Part shown: piece after piece, positions 46,456 to 58,193 of the stretch
Layout: every line of letters begins with the position of its first letter
Position numbering within the stretch: position 1 is the first letter of the stretch
NCBI RefSeq assembly: GCF_029168945.1
Contig: NC_083605.1
Span: 35,043,280 to 35,107,279 of the forward strand
Direction of reading: 5' to 3'
DNA from: Cannabis sativa
Taxonomy: Eukaryota > Streptophyta > Magnoliopsida > Rosales > Cannabaceae
Length of the DNA stretch: 64,000 bases
The notes under the pieces: model-generated
What the model was told of the DNA's origin: nothing
The model's input: only the letters and a program-made list of their open reading frames with translations
Databases searched by the model: none
Translations under genes and position numbers: made by a program

Positions 46456-46571
46456 GCTGTCACACTACCTCAATGGTAGCCCTTTTCAATGGTAGCGTAT
46501 CTTCTACATAACTCCTAATTACATAGTTCCAACTTACTCAGAGATGGCTTTCACACATTGAGATAGGTAGC
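46456..46571 (-). other. Paired GCTACC-N9-GTGTGAAAGC motif after pol (SIRE-2)
   Basis: On the minus strand arm A is 46,571-46,547 (centre TATCTCAAT) and arm B 46,480-46,456 (centre ATTGAGGTA; the right flank is GTGTGACAGC). The centres pair over nine positions with one G-U. The arms are 66 bases apart and arm A lies 272 bases after pol. Only about three of nine centre positions equal those in SIRE-1, while the flanks are nearly invariant. Confidence 0.75.
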
Positions 46572-46843
46572 TCTATTCATCCAATGGAGCTTGAACACAC
46601 AGTTTTTTGAACAACATCATTCGAAAATGGTAGCTTACATAACACTGTTTGATGAACCTGAATATTCCTGTGAGGAGTGGACAATTTTCCTGACAAACCT
46701 GTATGACATCATAATATTACAACATTAGCAATAAAATAATGACTGAAATTCTTATAAGGTTGAAATTTTCTTCTAGGACAAAGACAAGACATTATGAACT
46801 CTAAGACAACTCAAATATCAAGGACTATGGAAAAATAAAAGCA

Positions 46844-49800
46844 TTAAACAGTACAAACCCCTAAGGATTTCCTTAGAGAAATAAATCGGACCGAGTCAAG
46901 AGCTTTAGTAAAAATATCTGCAATTTGTTTGCTAGTTTCAACATATTCTAAGACAAGAATTTTATTTTCCACAAGCTCTCTAATAAAGTGATGACGAATG
47001 TCTATGTGCTTAGTGCGAGAGTGTTGAACAGGATTCTTAGAAATGTTTATAGCACTAGTGTTATCACAAAAGATGGTTAAAGTTTTCAAATCAAACCCAT
47101 AATCTGCCATCATTTGTTTCATCCATAACAATTGGGTACAACAACTACCCGCAGCAATGTACTCAGCCTCTGCTGTGGACAGAGAGATTGAGTTTTGCTT
47201 CTTGCTATGCCATGAAACCAAATTGTTTCCAAGATAGAAACATCCACCACTAGTACTTTTTCTATCATCAGCATTACCTGCCCAATCAGCATCACTAAAG
47301 CAAACAAGGTTAGAATTAGTGTCTTTTGAAAACCAAATCCCAAAATCAATAGTGCTATTTACATAGCGAATGATTCTTTTCACAGCAGAAAGATGGGATT
47401 CCATGGGATTAGCCTGATAACGTGCACAAACACCAACACTATAGCAAATATCAGGACGACTAGCAGTAAGATAAAGCAAACTTCCTATCATACTTCGATA
47501 CAAAGTTTGATCTACCTTTACTCCTTGTTCATCTTTGCTTAATTTTAAAGTGGTGCTCATGGGAGTGTTGGTATGTTTGGCTTTTTCAAGGCCAAATTTT
47601 TTCACCAAATTCTTTGCATACTTGCTTTGTGTGACAAAAGTTCCCTCATCTGATTGCTTCACTTGAAGACCGAGAAAATAAGTGAGTTCACCTACCATAC
47701 TCATTTCGAACTCCTTTTGCATTTGGGAAACAAAAACCTGCACTTCAGAGTTAGAGGTAGAGCCAAACACAATATCATCAACATATATTTGAGCAACAAT
47801 CACATCAGAATTAATGTTTTTGATGAAAAGTGTTTTATCAACATTTCCTCTCTTGTAATCATGAGAAAGCAAGAATTCAGTTAGACGCTCATACCAAGCA
47901 CGTGGTGCTTGTTTTAGACCATACAATGCTTTGTCTAACTTGTAAACATGATCAGGAAAATGTGGATCCTCAAACCCTTTAGGTTGTTCCACATACACTT
48001 CTTCTTTTAACAGCCCATTCAAAAAAGCGGATTTGACATCCATTTGATACAATTTAATACCAAGAATGCAAGCTATGGAAAGAAGTAACCTGATCGATTC
48101 CAGTCTAGCTACTGGAGCAAATGTTTCATCAAAGTCAACACCCTCAACTTGAGTGTATCCTTGGGCAACCAGCCTTGCCTTGTTTCGAATGATAGTGCCA
48201 AACTCATCACTCTTATTTTTAAAGATCCACTTGGTTCCAATGATGTTCACAAACGGTGGTCTTGGAATCATTTTCCAGACTTTGTTTCGAACAAACTGAT
48301 GAAGCTCATCCTGCATAGCTAAAAACCAATCTTCATCCATTAAAGCTTCTTTTACAGATTTAGGTTCTAAAGAAGAAATAAAACATAAAAATTGAATTAT
48401 ATTGGCATATTTTCTTCTTGTAACCATGCTCTCATCCAAGTTTCCAAGGATGAGATCTGAAGGATGATTCTTTTTAACCCTGGAGGATGGTTCCCTCTGT
48501 ATTGGATCAGCGATTGAATTTAAAGGATACTCGGATTCTTTTGTTGTTGGATTTTCTGTAGCAACAGATTCCTGCACAGTAACCTCGACGACTGCTTCTG
48601 AAGCTTTGTCAGGTTCCTTTTCCTCAGCAGCAGGTTTTTCAAGCAAATCTTCAATCTGTTCTTCTGTGGAAAACTCAGAAAAATCTTTTAGGTCATCAAC
48701 AACAACATTAGCAGATTCCATAACAGTTTGGGTTCTCATGTTATACACACGATATGCCCTACTATTTGTGGAATATCCTAAGAAAACACCTTCATCACTT
48801 TTAGAATCAAATTTACCAATGTAATCACGATCTCGTAAAATATAACACTTACATCCGAACACATGAAAGTGACTTACATTTGGTTTTTTACCTTTCCAGA
48901 TTTCATATGGTGTTTTGTGAGTACACAGGCGCAAGAATACTCTGTTGATGGTATAGCAAGCAGTGTTAATGGCTTCGGCCCAAAGGCGCTTTGTGAGCTT
49001 CTTGCTATTCAACATTACTCTAGCCATTTCTGCTAGAGTACGATTCTTTCTTTCAACCACTCCATTTTGTGAAGGAGTTTTAGGAGCAGAAAATTCATGA
49101 GAAATACCGTTAGCTTTACAAAATTCATCATATACGGTATTTTCAAATTCCTTACCATGATCACTCCTAATCCTAACAATTTTGCCAATGTTACAATCTT
49201 TTTCAACTCGTAATTTCAAACACAGAGTTTGGAAAGCTTCAAAAGAATCAGATTTTTCTCTCAAAAAATCCACCCATGAGAATCGAGAAAAATCATCAGC
49301 ACAAACAAAAATATATCTTTTACCATTTAAGCTTTCTACCTGGATTGGACCCATTAAGTCCATGTGCAAGAGTTCGAGAACTCTAGAAGTATTCACATCT
49401 GGGACACTCTTGTGAGAAATTTTCGATTGCTTACCTAACCGGCATGGACCACATTTTCCCAATGACTCTTTACCTAATTTAGGTAATCCTCGAACAATCC
49501 CCGAAACGAGATAATTTTTTCAGATTTTTAAAGTGAATGTGACCAAGTTTTTCATGCCATAGGTCAGTAACATTTTCAATGACAGAATGACAAGTGGCAT
49601 GCGTAGTGAGAGTATAACAATTATCACTAGATCGCAGCCCTTGTAACACAATTTCATCAAAAATATTATATACATAGCAATGATTGCTATCAAAGCTCAC
49701 AGTATAACCCTGATCACAAATCTGACTAATGCTAAGTAGATTAGCTTTTAGTCCTTCAACCAACATGACATTCTTTAGTTTAGGAAGCCCTTCGAACTTG

Positions 49801-51700
49801 AGAGTTCCCATTCCTATGACTTTACCAGTAAGACCGTTACCAAATGTAACTTCTCCACAGTGCATTGGTCTTATGTTCACAAGAAATTCTTTTTCACCTG
49901 TCATGTGTTTGGAACAACCACTATCAAAATACCACATGTTAGAAGCAACAGTTTTAAAACAAGTAGAACCTACCAAGCATTTGTTTTTGACAACCCATTT
50001 TTGTTTTTGTAAAACATGTTTATTTCCAATGTAATTAGATTTAAACATGTTATGCATGGTTATGCATTTAGGTCGAATGTGACCTTTTACTCCACAAAAA
50101 TGGCAAATAGGAATGAAACGTCTTCCTTTCCCTTTGAAGTTGTCAAACTTACCGTGTCGCTTCTTTTGTAACAACGAATGCTTCTTTGTCGAGACGAAAC
50201 TGCGAGGTAGAAACAGTTCTTCCGAAACAAAACTATTAGTGGTATTAGACACGGAGTTGATTTGGAACATAACCCAAACCTCAAAGATGATTGGTTTGGC
50301 CAGATTTTTGAATTTTTTCAAAGATGGTGGAACCTGGATTTAACATTTTAACATTCTTTTTAATGTTTTCAATTTCCTTGGTTAAAGAAATAATTTTTGA
50401 CTCTTTTAAAGACAATTCAGATTCACAACATTTGAGTTTATCTTCCAACTCATTAATGTTGTTACACAAAATTTTATTATCTTTAACCAGGGAGCGATTT
50501 TCAGCACTAGTTTCCAACCACTTACCAAACATTACCTTGTAGGATTCAATCATGGAATCCTCATCAATTTCTGACTCATCTGACTCGGATCTGGATTCTT
50601 CCTTGTTGTCATTAATCAGGATATTGTTCAAGCAAATGCTTTTTCCTTTTTCCTGCAAATTTCTTGACAAAACACTTGTTAGGACAACTTTTTCTTTTTC
50701 ATCCTCACTACTCTCAGAATCATCACTCCAAGTAACATTCAATCCCTTTTTATTTTTCTTTAAGGTATTAGCACATTCAGATTGAGTGTGACCAAAACCT
50801 TCACATTCTCTGCATTTTAATACCTTTTTTATTGTTAGATGGAAAAGGTTTAGAGGGAATGTTACCAGAAATGTTACCTTTTGGGTTCTTTGAAAAGAAC
50901 TTTTTATTTCCACCAGATTTCATGAATTTTTGGAAATTTTTTGCCAATAGAACCATTTCATCATCATTTTCATCATCAGAAAAAATATTTTCAGAAGCAT
51001 TAAAGGCAATACCTTTGCTTTTCTCATTCGAGAGATTTTGCTTACTCTTTTTCTTGATTTGTTGATTCAACTCAAAGGTTCTTAAAGATCCCATGAGTTC
51101 CTCAACCTTCATTTTGCCAAAATCTTTCGCCTCTTCCATTGCAAGCAATTTTGTATCAAACCTGTCAGGAAGAACTCGAACAATTTTTCGAACCAAGACA
51201 GATTCATCTAGTTTTTCTCCCAAGGCAAAAAACTCATTAGAGATGTCAGATAATCTTTCATAGAAATCATTTAAAGTTTCAGTATCTGACATTCTCAATT
51301 CATCAAATCTAGTTTGAAGCATGGTAAATCGTGATCTCTTTACATCAGCAGTACCTTCAAATTGAATTTGAAGGATTTCCCATGCTTCTTTTGCAGATTC
51401 ACAAGATGATATTAATTTAATAAAACCTTCACCAACACCATTAAAAATAGCATGTAAAGCCTTATTATTATAACCAGACAGTTTTTCATCTTCAGTGGTC
51501 CAACTGAGTTCAGATTTTACCTGAGTATTACCTTTTTCATCATTTTCAGTAGGTTGAGACCATCCTGTAAGAATAGCTCTCCATGCTTTCTCATCTTGCG
51601 ATTTGATGAAAGCTCTCATCCTGACCTTCCAATAAGGATAATTCGACTCATTCAATAGAGGAGGTCTAGAGATGGAACTTCCTTCTGCAAACAAAGACAT
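46844..51700 (-). pseudogene. SIRE-2 gag-pol, few lesions
   Basis: Probable start MSLFAEGSS at 51,700; an in-frame ATG lies 9 bases upstream. Gag has the copia gag core and a CCHC knuckle (CRECEGFGHTQSEC), then a coiled acidic/basic tail. Lesions: an extra A at 50,815-50,818, a break at about 50,281-50,321, and an extra G at 49,499-49,502. A second knuckle (CHFCGVKGHIRPKC), protease DSG in WYFDSGCSKHMTG, and the 872-residue open stretch 49,462-46,844 follow: integrase (D, D, E core with SDHGKEF and NGVVERKNRT), RT (YVDD), RNase H (DADWAGN, TAEAEYIA, DNTSAI). It ends LGVCTV. This supplied the particle, cutting, integration and copying functions. Confidence 0.93.
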
Positions 51701-51759
51701 CTCACACAAAACAAGTTAAGCGGAATAACCTCAAGATCTCACTAAGAATTTAGTGACTT

Positions 51760-51771
51760 GCTCTGATACCA
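51760..51771 (-). promoter_or_regulatory. Primer binding site of SIRE-2
   Basis: Minus-strand TGGTATCAGAGC two bases after the LTR end, matching initiator tRNA-Met. Confidence 0.93.
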
Positions 51772-51773
51772 AT

Positions 51774-53001
51774 TGAAATTCCGTATTTTAATATTCCCAG
51801 TTTGATTATTTAATTAAATGATTAATTAAATGCGGAATAATAAAGCCGGTATCGAAAACGACTTTCCGTAGTTACAGAATGCAACTCTGTAACTCCAGAG
51901 AAACCCAGAAAAACAAACAGTGCAGAAAAGTAAAAACACACAAGATTTTTGTACGTGGTTTCAACAATCCTTTCGCATTGTTACTAGTCCACGGGGCCAC
52001 GCCCAGAGATAAGATTCATTAGATCGGTATCAAAAATACAAAGTAATTGACTTATGCATAAATAGACTCCCTCTTATTGTATGCCGCAAGCTTGATGTAT
52101 TCCACCTACTAACCGAATCTTGATAAAACTCCAAGTGCTCGAACTCCCTTCGATCACCTTGAAGAGTGCTTGAATCCTCCCGATTCAAGGCTTAAAGGCT
52201 ATCTCCCGAAAGCCTATACAACCATCTCCCGAAGGTTGTGTGCTTGTATCCTCCCGATGCAAGACTTCAAAAGCAATCTCCCGAAAGCTTGTAAATACCC
52301 TTCTCCCGAAGGTGCACTGATGTTCTTCTTCGTTGTAGACTTGAATACAGACTCAAGACAATACAAACAACAAATAAACAGAGTAAGAGTAGAACAACTC
52401 TTCTCTACAAATCAAAGACTCTCTTTTCTAAAGATATGAATGAAATTCAAAGATACAAGAGAGGTACCAAGAGAGGTACTAAACAAAGACACTCTTTCCT
52501 TAAGATATGAAAGCAATTCTAAGTGTATGAAAGAGATACAAAACCTAGCAGCTATGAGATGTATTTATAATGAATATACATCTCATAGACAGCTTACATT
52601 CGGTCTGAACAAGACCTCAACCCACTAGAAACTTCCCTAAAATAATTCTTCAATCAGTCCAGGAATTTCCGTTTCTGTACCTACAGAATCGTGGGCAGTA
52701 ACTACAACTTTCCTTTTATAGAAAAGGAAAGTTTAGCTCCGGTTTTCTCTTCAAGAAACCTGATCTAAGAAAATGGGAAACTCAACACAAGATCAGATTA
52801 CACAGCTGGTTAGATAAAAAACGAAATGGGTAATCAAACTTACCATTTTTACCTTTTTTCCAAAAATAGGAAAGCTAGACAACTTTCCTTTCAAGTTTGA
52901 TTTACACAAATATGGAAACCATATCAATATATGCCAGCCGAAATATACATTAAATAATAAAATATTTTTGTCAATTAAATATGCCAAAAATGGAATTAAC
53001 A
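51774..53001 (-). repeat. SIRE-2 5' LTR
   Basis: 1,228 bp, TGTTAATTCC to AATTTCA on the minus strand. It contains the hairpin array (52,169-52,312) and the block GGGCGTGGCCCCGTGGACTA, which is identical in SIRE-1 LTRs. Confidence 0.94.
52169..52312 (-). promoter_or_regulatory. SIRE-2 LTR hairpin array with CGGGAG tips
   Basis: Plus-strand stems around a CTCCCG tip: CTTGAAT/ATTCAAG (52,169-52,189), AGGCT/AGCCT (52,196-52,215), ACAACC/GGTTGT (52,218-52,239), CTTGTAT/ATGCAAG with a G-U pair (52,243-52,263), AAGC/GCTT (52,271-52,290) and CCTT/AAGG (52,299-52,312). The tip is constant, the stems differ. The other LTR has the same set at 42,370-42,513. Confidence 0.75.
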
Positions 53002-53006
53002 TTTAC

Positions 53007-53244
53007 TAAAAAAAACTAATATGTGCATAAATAAATAAAATTAGAATTACCATGGCCGCATAAAAAAGTAAGACTTGAATGAAACATGTAAACAAAAAAT
53101 AAAATTTGAACAACTTATTGTCGCTTGCACTTTATATATTCAAATATAAATAATATTTGGGTTTTTTAAATCAGTAAAGTGAAATTGTTCATTTTAACAA
53201 CTTACAAGTTACAAGATCAGTATTAAATAGTGAATCTAAAATTA
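53007..53244. other. AT-rich spacer between SIRE-2 and TRIM
   Basis: AT-rich with no recognised feature. It should be contiguous with 41,974 before the SIRE-2 insertion. Confidence 0.5.
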
Positions 53245-53249
53245 ACACG

Positions 53250-53832
53250 TGTTAGAATTTGAGGAATAAGGTGAATGACGTTCTATCTCAAAACCAATTG
53301 ACAATGGGAGTAGTAGCCCATTCCTCTTATATATTTTATTATCTTTCCACACATTGGCAATGTGGGACTCTCTAACATCCCCCTCAAGATGGTAGCTATT
53401 TTACTTGCTCACCAGCTTGGATAACTCGATCATAAGCGGCTCTTTTTTAGCTCACTATCCCTGATCACAAGTAGCTCTTTTTGCTCTACTTTTCGGATCG
53501 GTATTTTTGGATTTTTGGTGGCTCTTTTTTATTTTTGGCTCATTATATCCCTGAATCACAAGTGACTTTTTTGACTTTGGCTCTTAGATCAATTTTTTTT
53601 TGGATTTTTGGTGGCTCTTTTTTTTCAGCTCTACTTCGATCAGTTTATTTTTTGGGATTGGATAGTCGCTAGAGATTTTTTTTGTTTGTTTTGCTCTGAT
53701 ACCATGTTAGAATTTGAGGAATAAGGTGAATGGGGTTCCATCTCAAAACTAATTGGCAATGGGAGGAGTAGCCCATTCCTCTTATATATTTTATTATCTT
53801 TCCACACATTGACAATGTGGGACTCTCTAACA
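53250..53832 (-). mobile_element. TRIM (miniature LTR retrotransposon), complete
   Basis: Two 128-bp LTRs (53,250-53,377 and 53,705-53,832) start TGTTAGA and end TAACA, flanked by ACACG at 53,245-53,249 and 53,833-53,837. The primer site TGGTATCAGAGC is on the minus strand next to the right LTR (53,693-53,704), and a GAGGGGGA tract is next to the left LTR, so the element reads on the minus strand. Internal DNA is 327 bp, repetitive (TTTTTGGTGGCTC) and non-coding, so it depends on another element's enzymes. No 5S rRNA-like sequence is present, so it is not Cassandra. Confidence 0.93.
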
Positions 53833-53869
53833 ACACGTGAAGAAAATAAGAAATAGTGAAAATACATAT

Positions 53870-53962
53870 CTCATTCCAATGTTTTTGCTTCGATCGCCTT
53901 GTGCGCAATAACTGAGTAGAAATCCAATCCCCATCATCATTTCCAGCCGATTGCATCATCGT
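53870..53962 (-). other. Exon-like fragment, unrecognised
   Basis: On the minus strand an ATG opens MMQSAGNDDGDWISTQ followed by LLRTRRSKQKHWNE, then ATATGTATTTTC with a possible GT donor. Mixed charged/aromatic composition looks protein-like, unlike the surrounding AT-rich DNA. The family is not recognised. It may belong with 41,161-41,229 as parts of a host gene split by SIRE-2; the reading phases I tried do not join cleanly. Confidence 0.3.
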
Positions 53963-54698
53963 TGTTGTCGTTTGATGCCACTACTGATGTTAAAAGAAAG
54001 ATGAAGAAAAAATCAAATCTTTATAAAAATTTGGACACAGGTAACAAAATGCGTTGTACATTTATCATTAATAAATAGAATTCACTATAAGAGTAAATTG
54101 GAGTAACTATATCTCCCAACCAATAAGAGCATCTCTAGTAAATAAGTGAAAAAAAGTTAAAATATAGCTTAATTAACAAGAAGTATACTCTACTAGTGTG
54201 CTAAAAATTGATGTAAATTTTATACCAAATTTGGTACGTGGTAAATCTTGAGCTAAATTTGGCACAACATTTGTTATAATGTAAAATTTACATTACAATA
54301 AATACACTATTTTTTTATTTACATTTAAGTTATTTGTATTATTTTATTAGTATATTTAACTATAGCATTAAATTATGAAGTATTTATATTATTTTTTATT
54401 GTCATACATATTAAAATAATAATAAAATTAAGAGTAATTTGCGGCGTAAATACTTAAGTTTTATGCTGAGTAGCAGATAAATACCTAAGTCGTATTTTTG
54501 GCGGTAAAAATACTGATCTGTTAGGGTCTTTGAACTTCCGTAGGTACCTGGACGTTAAGTGTCAGGTCAGTACCTACATGGCACGTTGTGATTGGTCCAG
54601 GTAGTTTTATTTTTATTTTTTATTTTAAATAATCATTTAATATTTTAAAAATTAATTTTAAATTATAAAAAATAAAAAAAATATATTTTTTTTCCTTT

Positions 54699-54700
<2 letters not shown>

Positions 54701-54754
<54 letters not shown>
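54701..54754. repeat. (CT)27 microsatellite
   Basis: Uninterrupted CT dinucleotides inside the MULE. Confidence 0.97.
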
Positions 54755-54756
<2 letters not shown>

Positions 54757-54779
54757 ATCTTCTTCCTTCTTTATCTTCA

Positions 54780-55250
54780 ACGTATCGCCTCCTCCTCTCT
54801 CTTCTCACAGGTTTCATCTTCGGTGCACCTCCGCCCGACCCCAGTGAGGCATTCTACCACAACCGATGGACGAGATTCTTAGGATCACAAGTATCAGATC
54901 ACACCGAAGCTTGTTCTCTCTCTCGATCTCGCTTGAGTTCCCTCCACTCTCTCAGTCCCTCTCTTCCTCGTTTTCTCTCTACTCAGAGCCAGACGGAGCA
55001 ACTCCGACCGTCCATGGCCCAAACAGACTTTACCGCACCTAACGGAGATACCGGTGAGGCATCGACAAGATACTTAGTCTTGGTTGAGATCTGAGCATCA
55101 ACGACATCTGGGCATCTCGATCTAGGAAGCTTTAGTGCTGGGGTTGCAATCGCACAAGAGGACGACAATGATGTTGCAATCGCACAAGTGGACGACGATG
55201 ATGTTTCTGGGCACTCAAGAAAATCGCACAAGGCTTCTAGGTATTTTTTT
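54780..55250. other. Gene-like, GC-richer interior of the MULE
   Basis: Markedly less AT-rich than its surroundings, with short ORFs on both strands (for example 97 aa on the minus strand, 54,983-55,276). It holds an imperfect internal repeat (GTTGCAATCGCACAAG near 55,143 and 55,173). No protein family is recognised; a captured host fragment is possible. Confidence 0.4.
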
Positions 55251-55313
55251 TTTACCTTTTTTATTTTCTTTTTCAAGATATTATAGATGAGGATTTTTGT
55301 GTGAGAAATTTAC

Positions 55314-57206
55314 TGTTAGGTTTTATGCCCTAAATAAAACTCCATTTCAATGTAATCTATTTTATTCAACATCAATAAAGAAACAGAAGTATTTTTCATT
55401 CATTTGTATATGTTTTGGCTCACTTTATCAATTGCTTGTCTAATTGATTTATAAATTCATCTTAAACCCTTTTCACATACTTGATCATGTTTATTGTGCT
55501 GTCATCACATTGGAAAGTAAACATGACTATGTGAATAAAGTTTCCTAGATTTATCAGACACAGGGTTTTACTGATATGATAATCTACAACAAGAGTTTAC
55601 TTGTATTTGGAGAAATACTATGTTCTTTCCAGAACATTGGTTAAAGTAAAGCTCAGGTTGGATGCATGGAGTATGCATTGGAAGGGACCGATATTGAACT
55701 TTGATTTAGGTTTAATTAAACTTACCGTAAAATCTATTCAAGTCAATATCGCCAAGTTGATCCTAGATCAAATGATCTTAATCCTGTTATGATTAGGCTC
55801 AATCTTGAAAGGCTATTCGTGTTCTTTGATTTGTTAGTTAAGCCTACTTTTAGGTCAGGGTGATACGTACATTTTGGGAACACTAAGAAAGGCAATTGAG
55901 TGGGAGCGCTAGCATAAACATCGAATCTATAGCTTCTATCTGGCAAATAGTAAGCAAAGGATGATCTCCTTCGAGCTTGACCAAACGAAAATAAATGGTG
56001 GAGATCTCATTTCACATAAGCTGAAATATCATTTATACGGGGTCAAGTGTTTTAAGGATAAAATACATAGTAGGGTGTTACGGTAATTTAATCCCTTTAC
56101 TATGTAGATCATTCATATAGAGGATCATTGATCACATTAGGATTATAACAATGGATAACTAATGATGTGTCTATATGGTGGAACATATAGAGCATTCTAT
56201 ATACTGAGAGTGCAATTCTAAGTTCTATGCGTGGATTCAACGAAGAATTAATAAGTTAGTGAATTTTAGTGCTAAATTCTTGATCTACTTATTGGAAGCT
56301 CGGTTATATAGACCCATGGTCCCCCCACTAGTTGAGATAATATTGCTTGTAAGACTCATGTAATTGGTTTTGATTAATCAATTATAATTCACGAATTAGA
56401 CTATGTCTATTTGTGAAATTTTCACTAAGTAAGGGCGAAATTGTAAAGAAAGAGTTAATAGGGGCATATTTGTTAATTATGATACTTTGTATGGTTCAAT
56501 TAATAAATATGATAAATGACAATATTATTTAATAATTATTTATAGTTATTAAATAGTTAGAATTGGCATTTAAATGATTGAATTAGGAAATTGGCATTTT
56601 TGAGAAAATCAGATACAAAAGGTGTTAAAATTGCAAAATTGCAAAAATCAAGGCCCAGTCCACCTAGCCAGGGCCGGCCACCTATTGTAGCTTTTTAAAT
56701 TGATTTTTTCATTATTTTAATGCCATATAATTCAAATCTAACCCTAGTGGAATGCTATAAATAGATAGTGAAGGCTTCAGGAAAATTACACTTTTCTGAA
56801 TCAGAAAAACCTGAGCCTCCACTCTCTTCTCTAGCCGCCATTCTCTCTCTCTATTCTTCCTCTATATTTCGAACCTCTCTTAGTGATTAGAGTAGTGCCC
56901 ACACACATCAAGCAATACCTCAATCATAGTGAGGAAGATCGTGAAGAAAGATCATCAGCAAAGGAGATTCAGCATCAAGGATTCAGAGAAGAAGATCCAG
57001 GTTCAGATCTTGATAATACTCTGCTACAGAAAGGAATCAAGGGTTAGAGATCTGAACGGAAGGAGTCATTTAATTCCGCTGCACCCAATGTAAGGTTTCT
57101 TAAACTTTATATGTGTTTAATTTATCGTTTTAGAAAGTTCATATTTAGGATGTTAATAAACATACTTGTGAGTAGATCTAAGATCCTGGTAAAATAATAT
57201 CCAACA
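55314..57206 (+). mobile_element. Solo LTR B (copia family B)
   Basis: 1,893 bp, starting TGTTAGGTTTTATGCCC and ending ATATCCAACA, flanked by TTTAC (55,309-55,313 and 57,207-57,211). It aligns along its length with solo LTR A and, in reverse, with 58,238-60,118. A TATA-like CTATAAATAGATAG lies near 56,755. No internal region is attached, so LTR-LTR recombination probably removed it. Confidence 0.92.
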
Positions 57207-57942
57207 TTTACTGGGTTTTTTTTAAAAAAAAAAAATTGGGATATTTGAGTAGAGTTTTGTATGTTGGATTGGTTAGATCAGTTTTCTCTTAGTGAGAATG
57301 TTTTTGAGCTTTAAGTGGGTGAATGAATTTGGGTGAGAATGTTTTTTGAGATTTTTTGGTTGATTTTTTTTTTTTTTTAAGTTTGGGATGCCTCTGTTAA
57401 GAACACAATGGATAAGACGATGGTGAGGGAGATGAAGATTTAGGGTTTTAATTAATATTGTTATTATTTTGTAAATTTAAATTTATAATCAGGTTTAATT
57501 TTAATTTTTATTTAATTTATTTTTTTATTTTAAAATGATTTTCAAATATTTTAATGAATTTTAAATAATAAAAATAATAATTAAATGATGTGGACCAATG
57601 CGAAGATGACATGTGGACATTTACATGTCACTTAACGAAGAGGTATCTACGGAATTTTCAGAATCCTAACAGAAGGTATTTTTACTGCCAAAATTATTAC
57701 TTCGGTATTAATTTGCAACTTTGAGATAAACTTAAGTATTAATGCCGCAAATTACTCTAAAATTAATAATAAAGTTATTAGTTTTATTTTTTCAATAAAA
57801 ATATTAATTAGATATTAAATTTTACGTCAAAGTTTTGCAACTGTGAATTGGAGCACAACGTTAAAATTTGATGTAAATCTACCATAAAATTACTTTTTAT
57901 ACCAAATATAACACAATTTTTACATCTCCCATTGAAAATAGT

Positions 57943-58131
57943 CTAACTATCTTCATCCAGTGAAAGAGCAAATTTAGCTATATTATGAGCAACTTTGTTG
58001 GCATCTCGTTTTACATGGGACACCTTTGCTCTAGGAAAATTGGAAAGAAGAATAGAAATATCATCTATTGAATCATAAAAATGAGTGGCAAATCTAGTAA
58101 AAGAAGAGATGTAAACGACATTGGCAACCAA
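57943..58131 (-). pseudogene. LINE RNase H fragment, minus strand
   Basis: The minus-strand frame ends AKVSHVKRDANKVAHNIAKF and ALSLDEDS, the typical C-terminal part of plant LINE RNase H. The upstream part is in other frames to about 58,230, where the family-B LTR interrupts it. It is a fragment, not a gene. Confidence 0.75.
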
Positions 58132-58172
58132 AAGTTTCGTTGTAGTGTATTGCCAATTGATTTGAGATGGCC

Positions 58173-58193
58173 TTAACCAAAAAAAAAAAAAAC
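58173..58193 (+). mobile_element. Tiny A-tailed insertion flanked by 15-bp repeats
   Basis: TTAACC plus a run of 14 A and C is bracketed by two copies of TGATTTGAGATGGCC (58,158-58,172 and 58,194-58,208). That is the layout of a poly-A retroinsertion cut down to almost only its tail. Confidence 0.6.

Larger units (their letters stand above)
41975..53001 (-). mobile_element. SIRE-2: nearly intact Sirevirus-type copia element
   Basis: An 11,027-bp element flanked by TTTAC (41,970-41,974 and 53,002-53,006). On the minus strand: 5' LTR (53,001-51,774), primer site, gag-pol (51,700-46,844), a post-pol non-coding block with the paired motif, ORF3 (45,326-43,642), four polypurine tracts, 3' LTR (43,200-41,975). 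The LTRs differ at roughly 15-25 positions by eye, so the insertion is fairly young. The visible coding lesions are few and mostly single bases in homopolymers. Confidence 0.95.
54432..57757. mobile_element. Non-autonomous MULE with long inverted ends
   Basis: The left end GAGTAATTTGCGGCGTAAAT (54,432) and the right end (complement of GAGTAATTTGCGGCATTAAT, ending 57,757) are inverted repeats extending about 165 bp with lower identity inwards. The flanks carry the same 9 bp, TAAAATTAA (54,423-54,431 and 57,758-57,766), the duplication size of Mutator-like elements. Without the nested solo LTR it is about 1.4 kb. No transposase is seen. The interior is a CT repeat and a GC-richer, gene-like stretch (54,780-55,250), as in Pack-MULEs. 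Confidence 0.9.

Noticed and set aside
53250..53832. Cassandra-type TRIM with 5S rRNA promoter
   Set aside because: No 5S-like box in the 128-bp LTRs.
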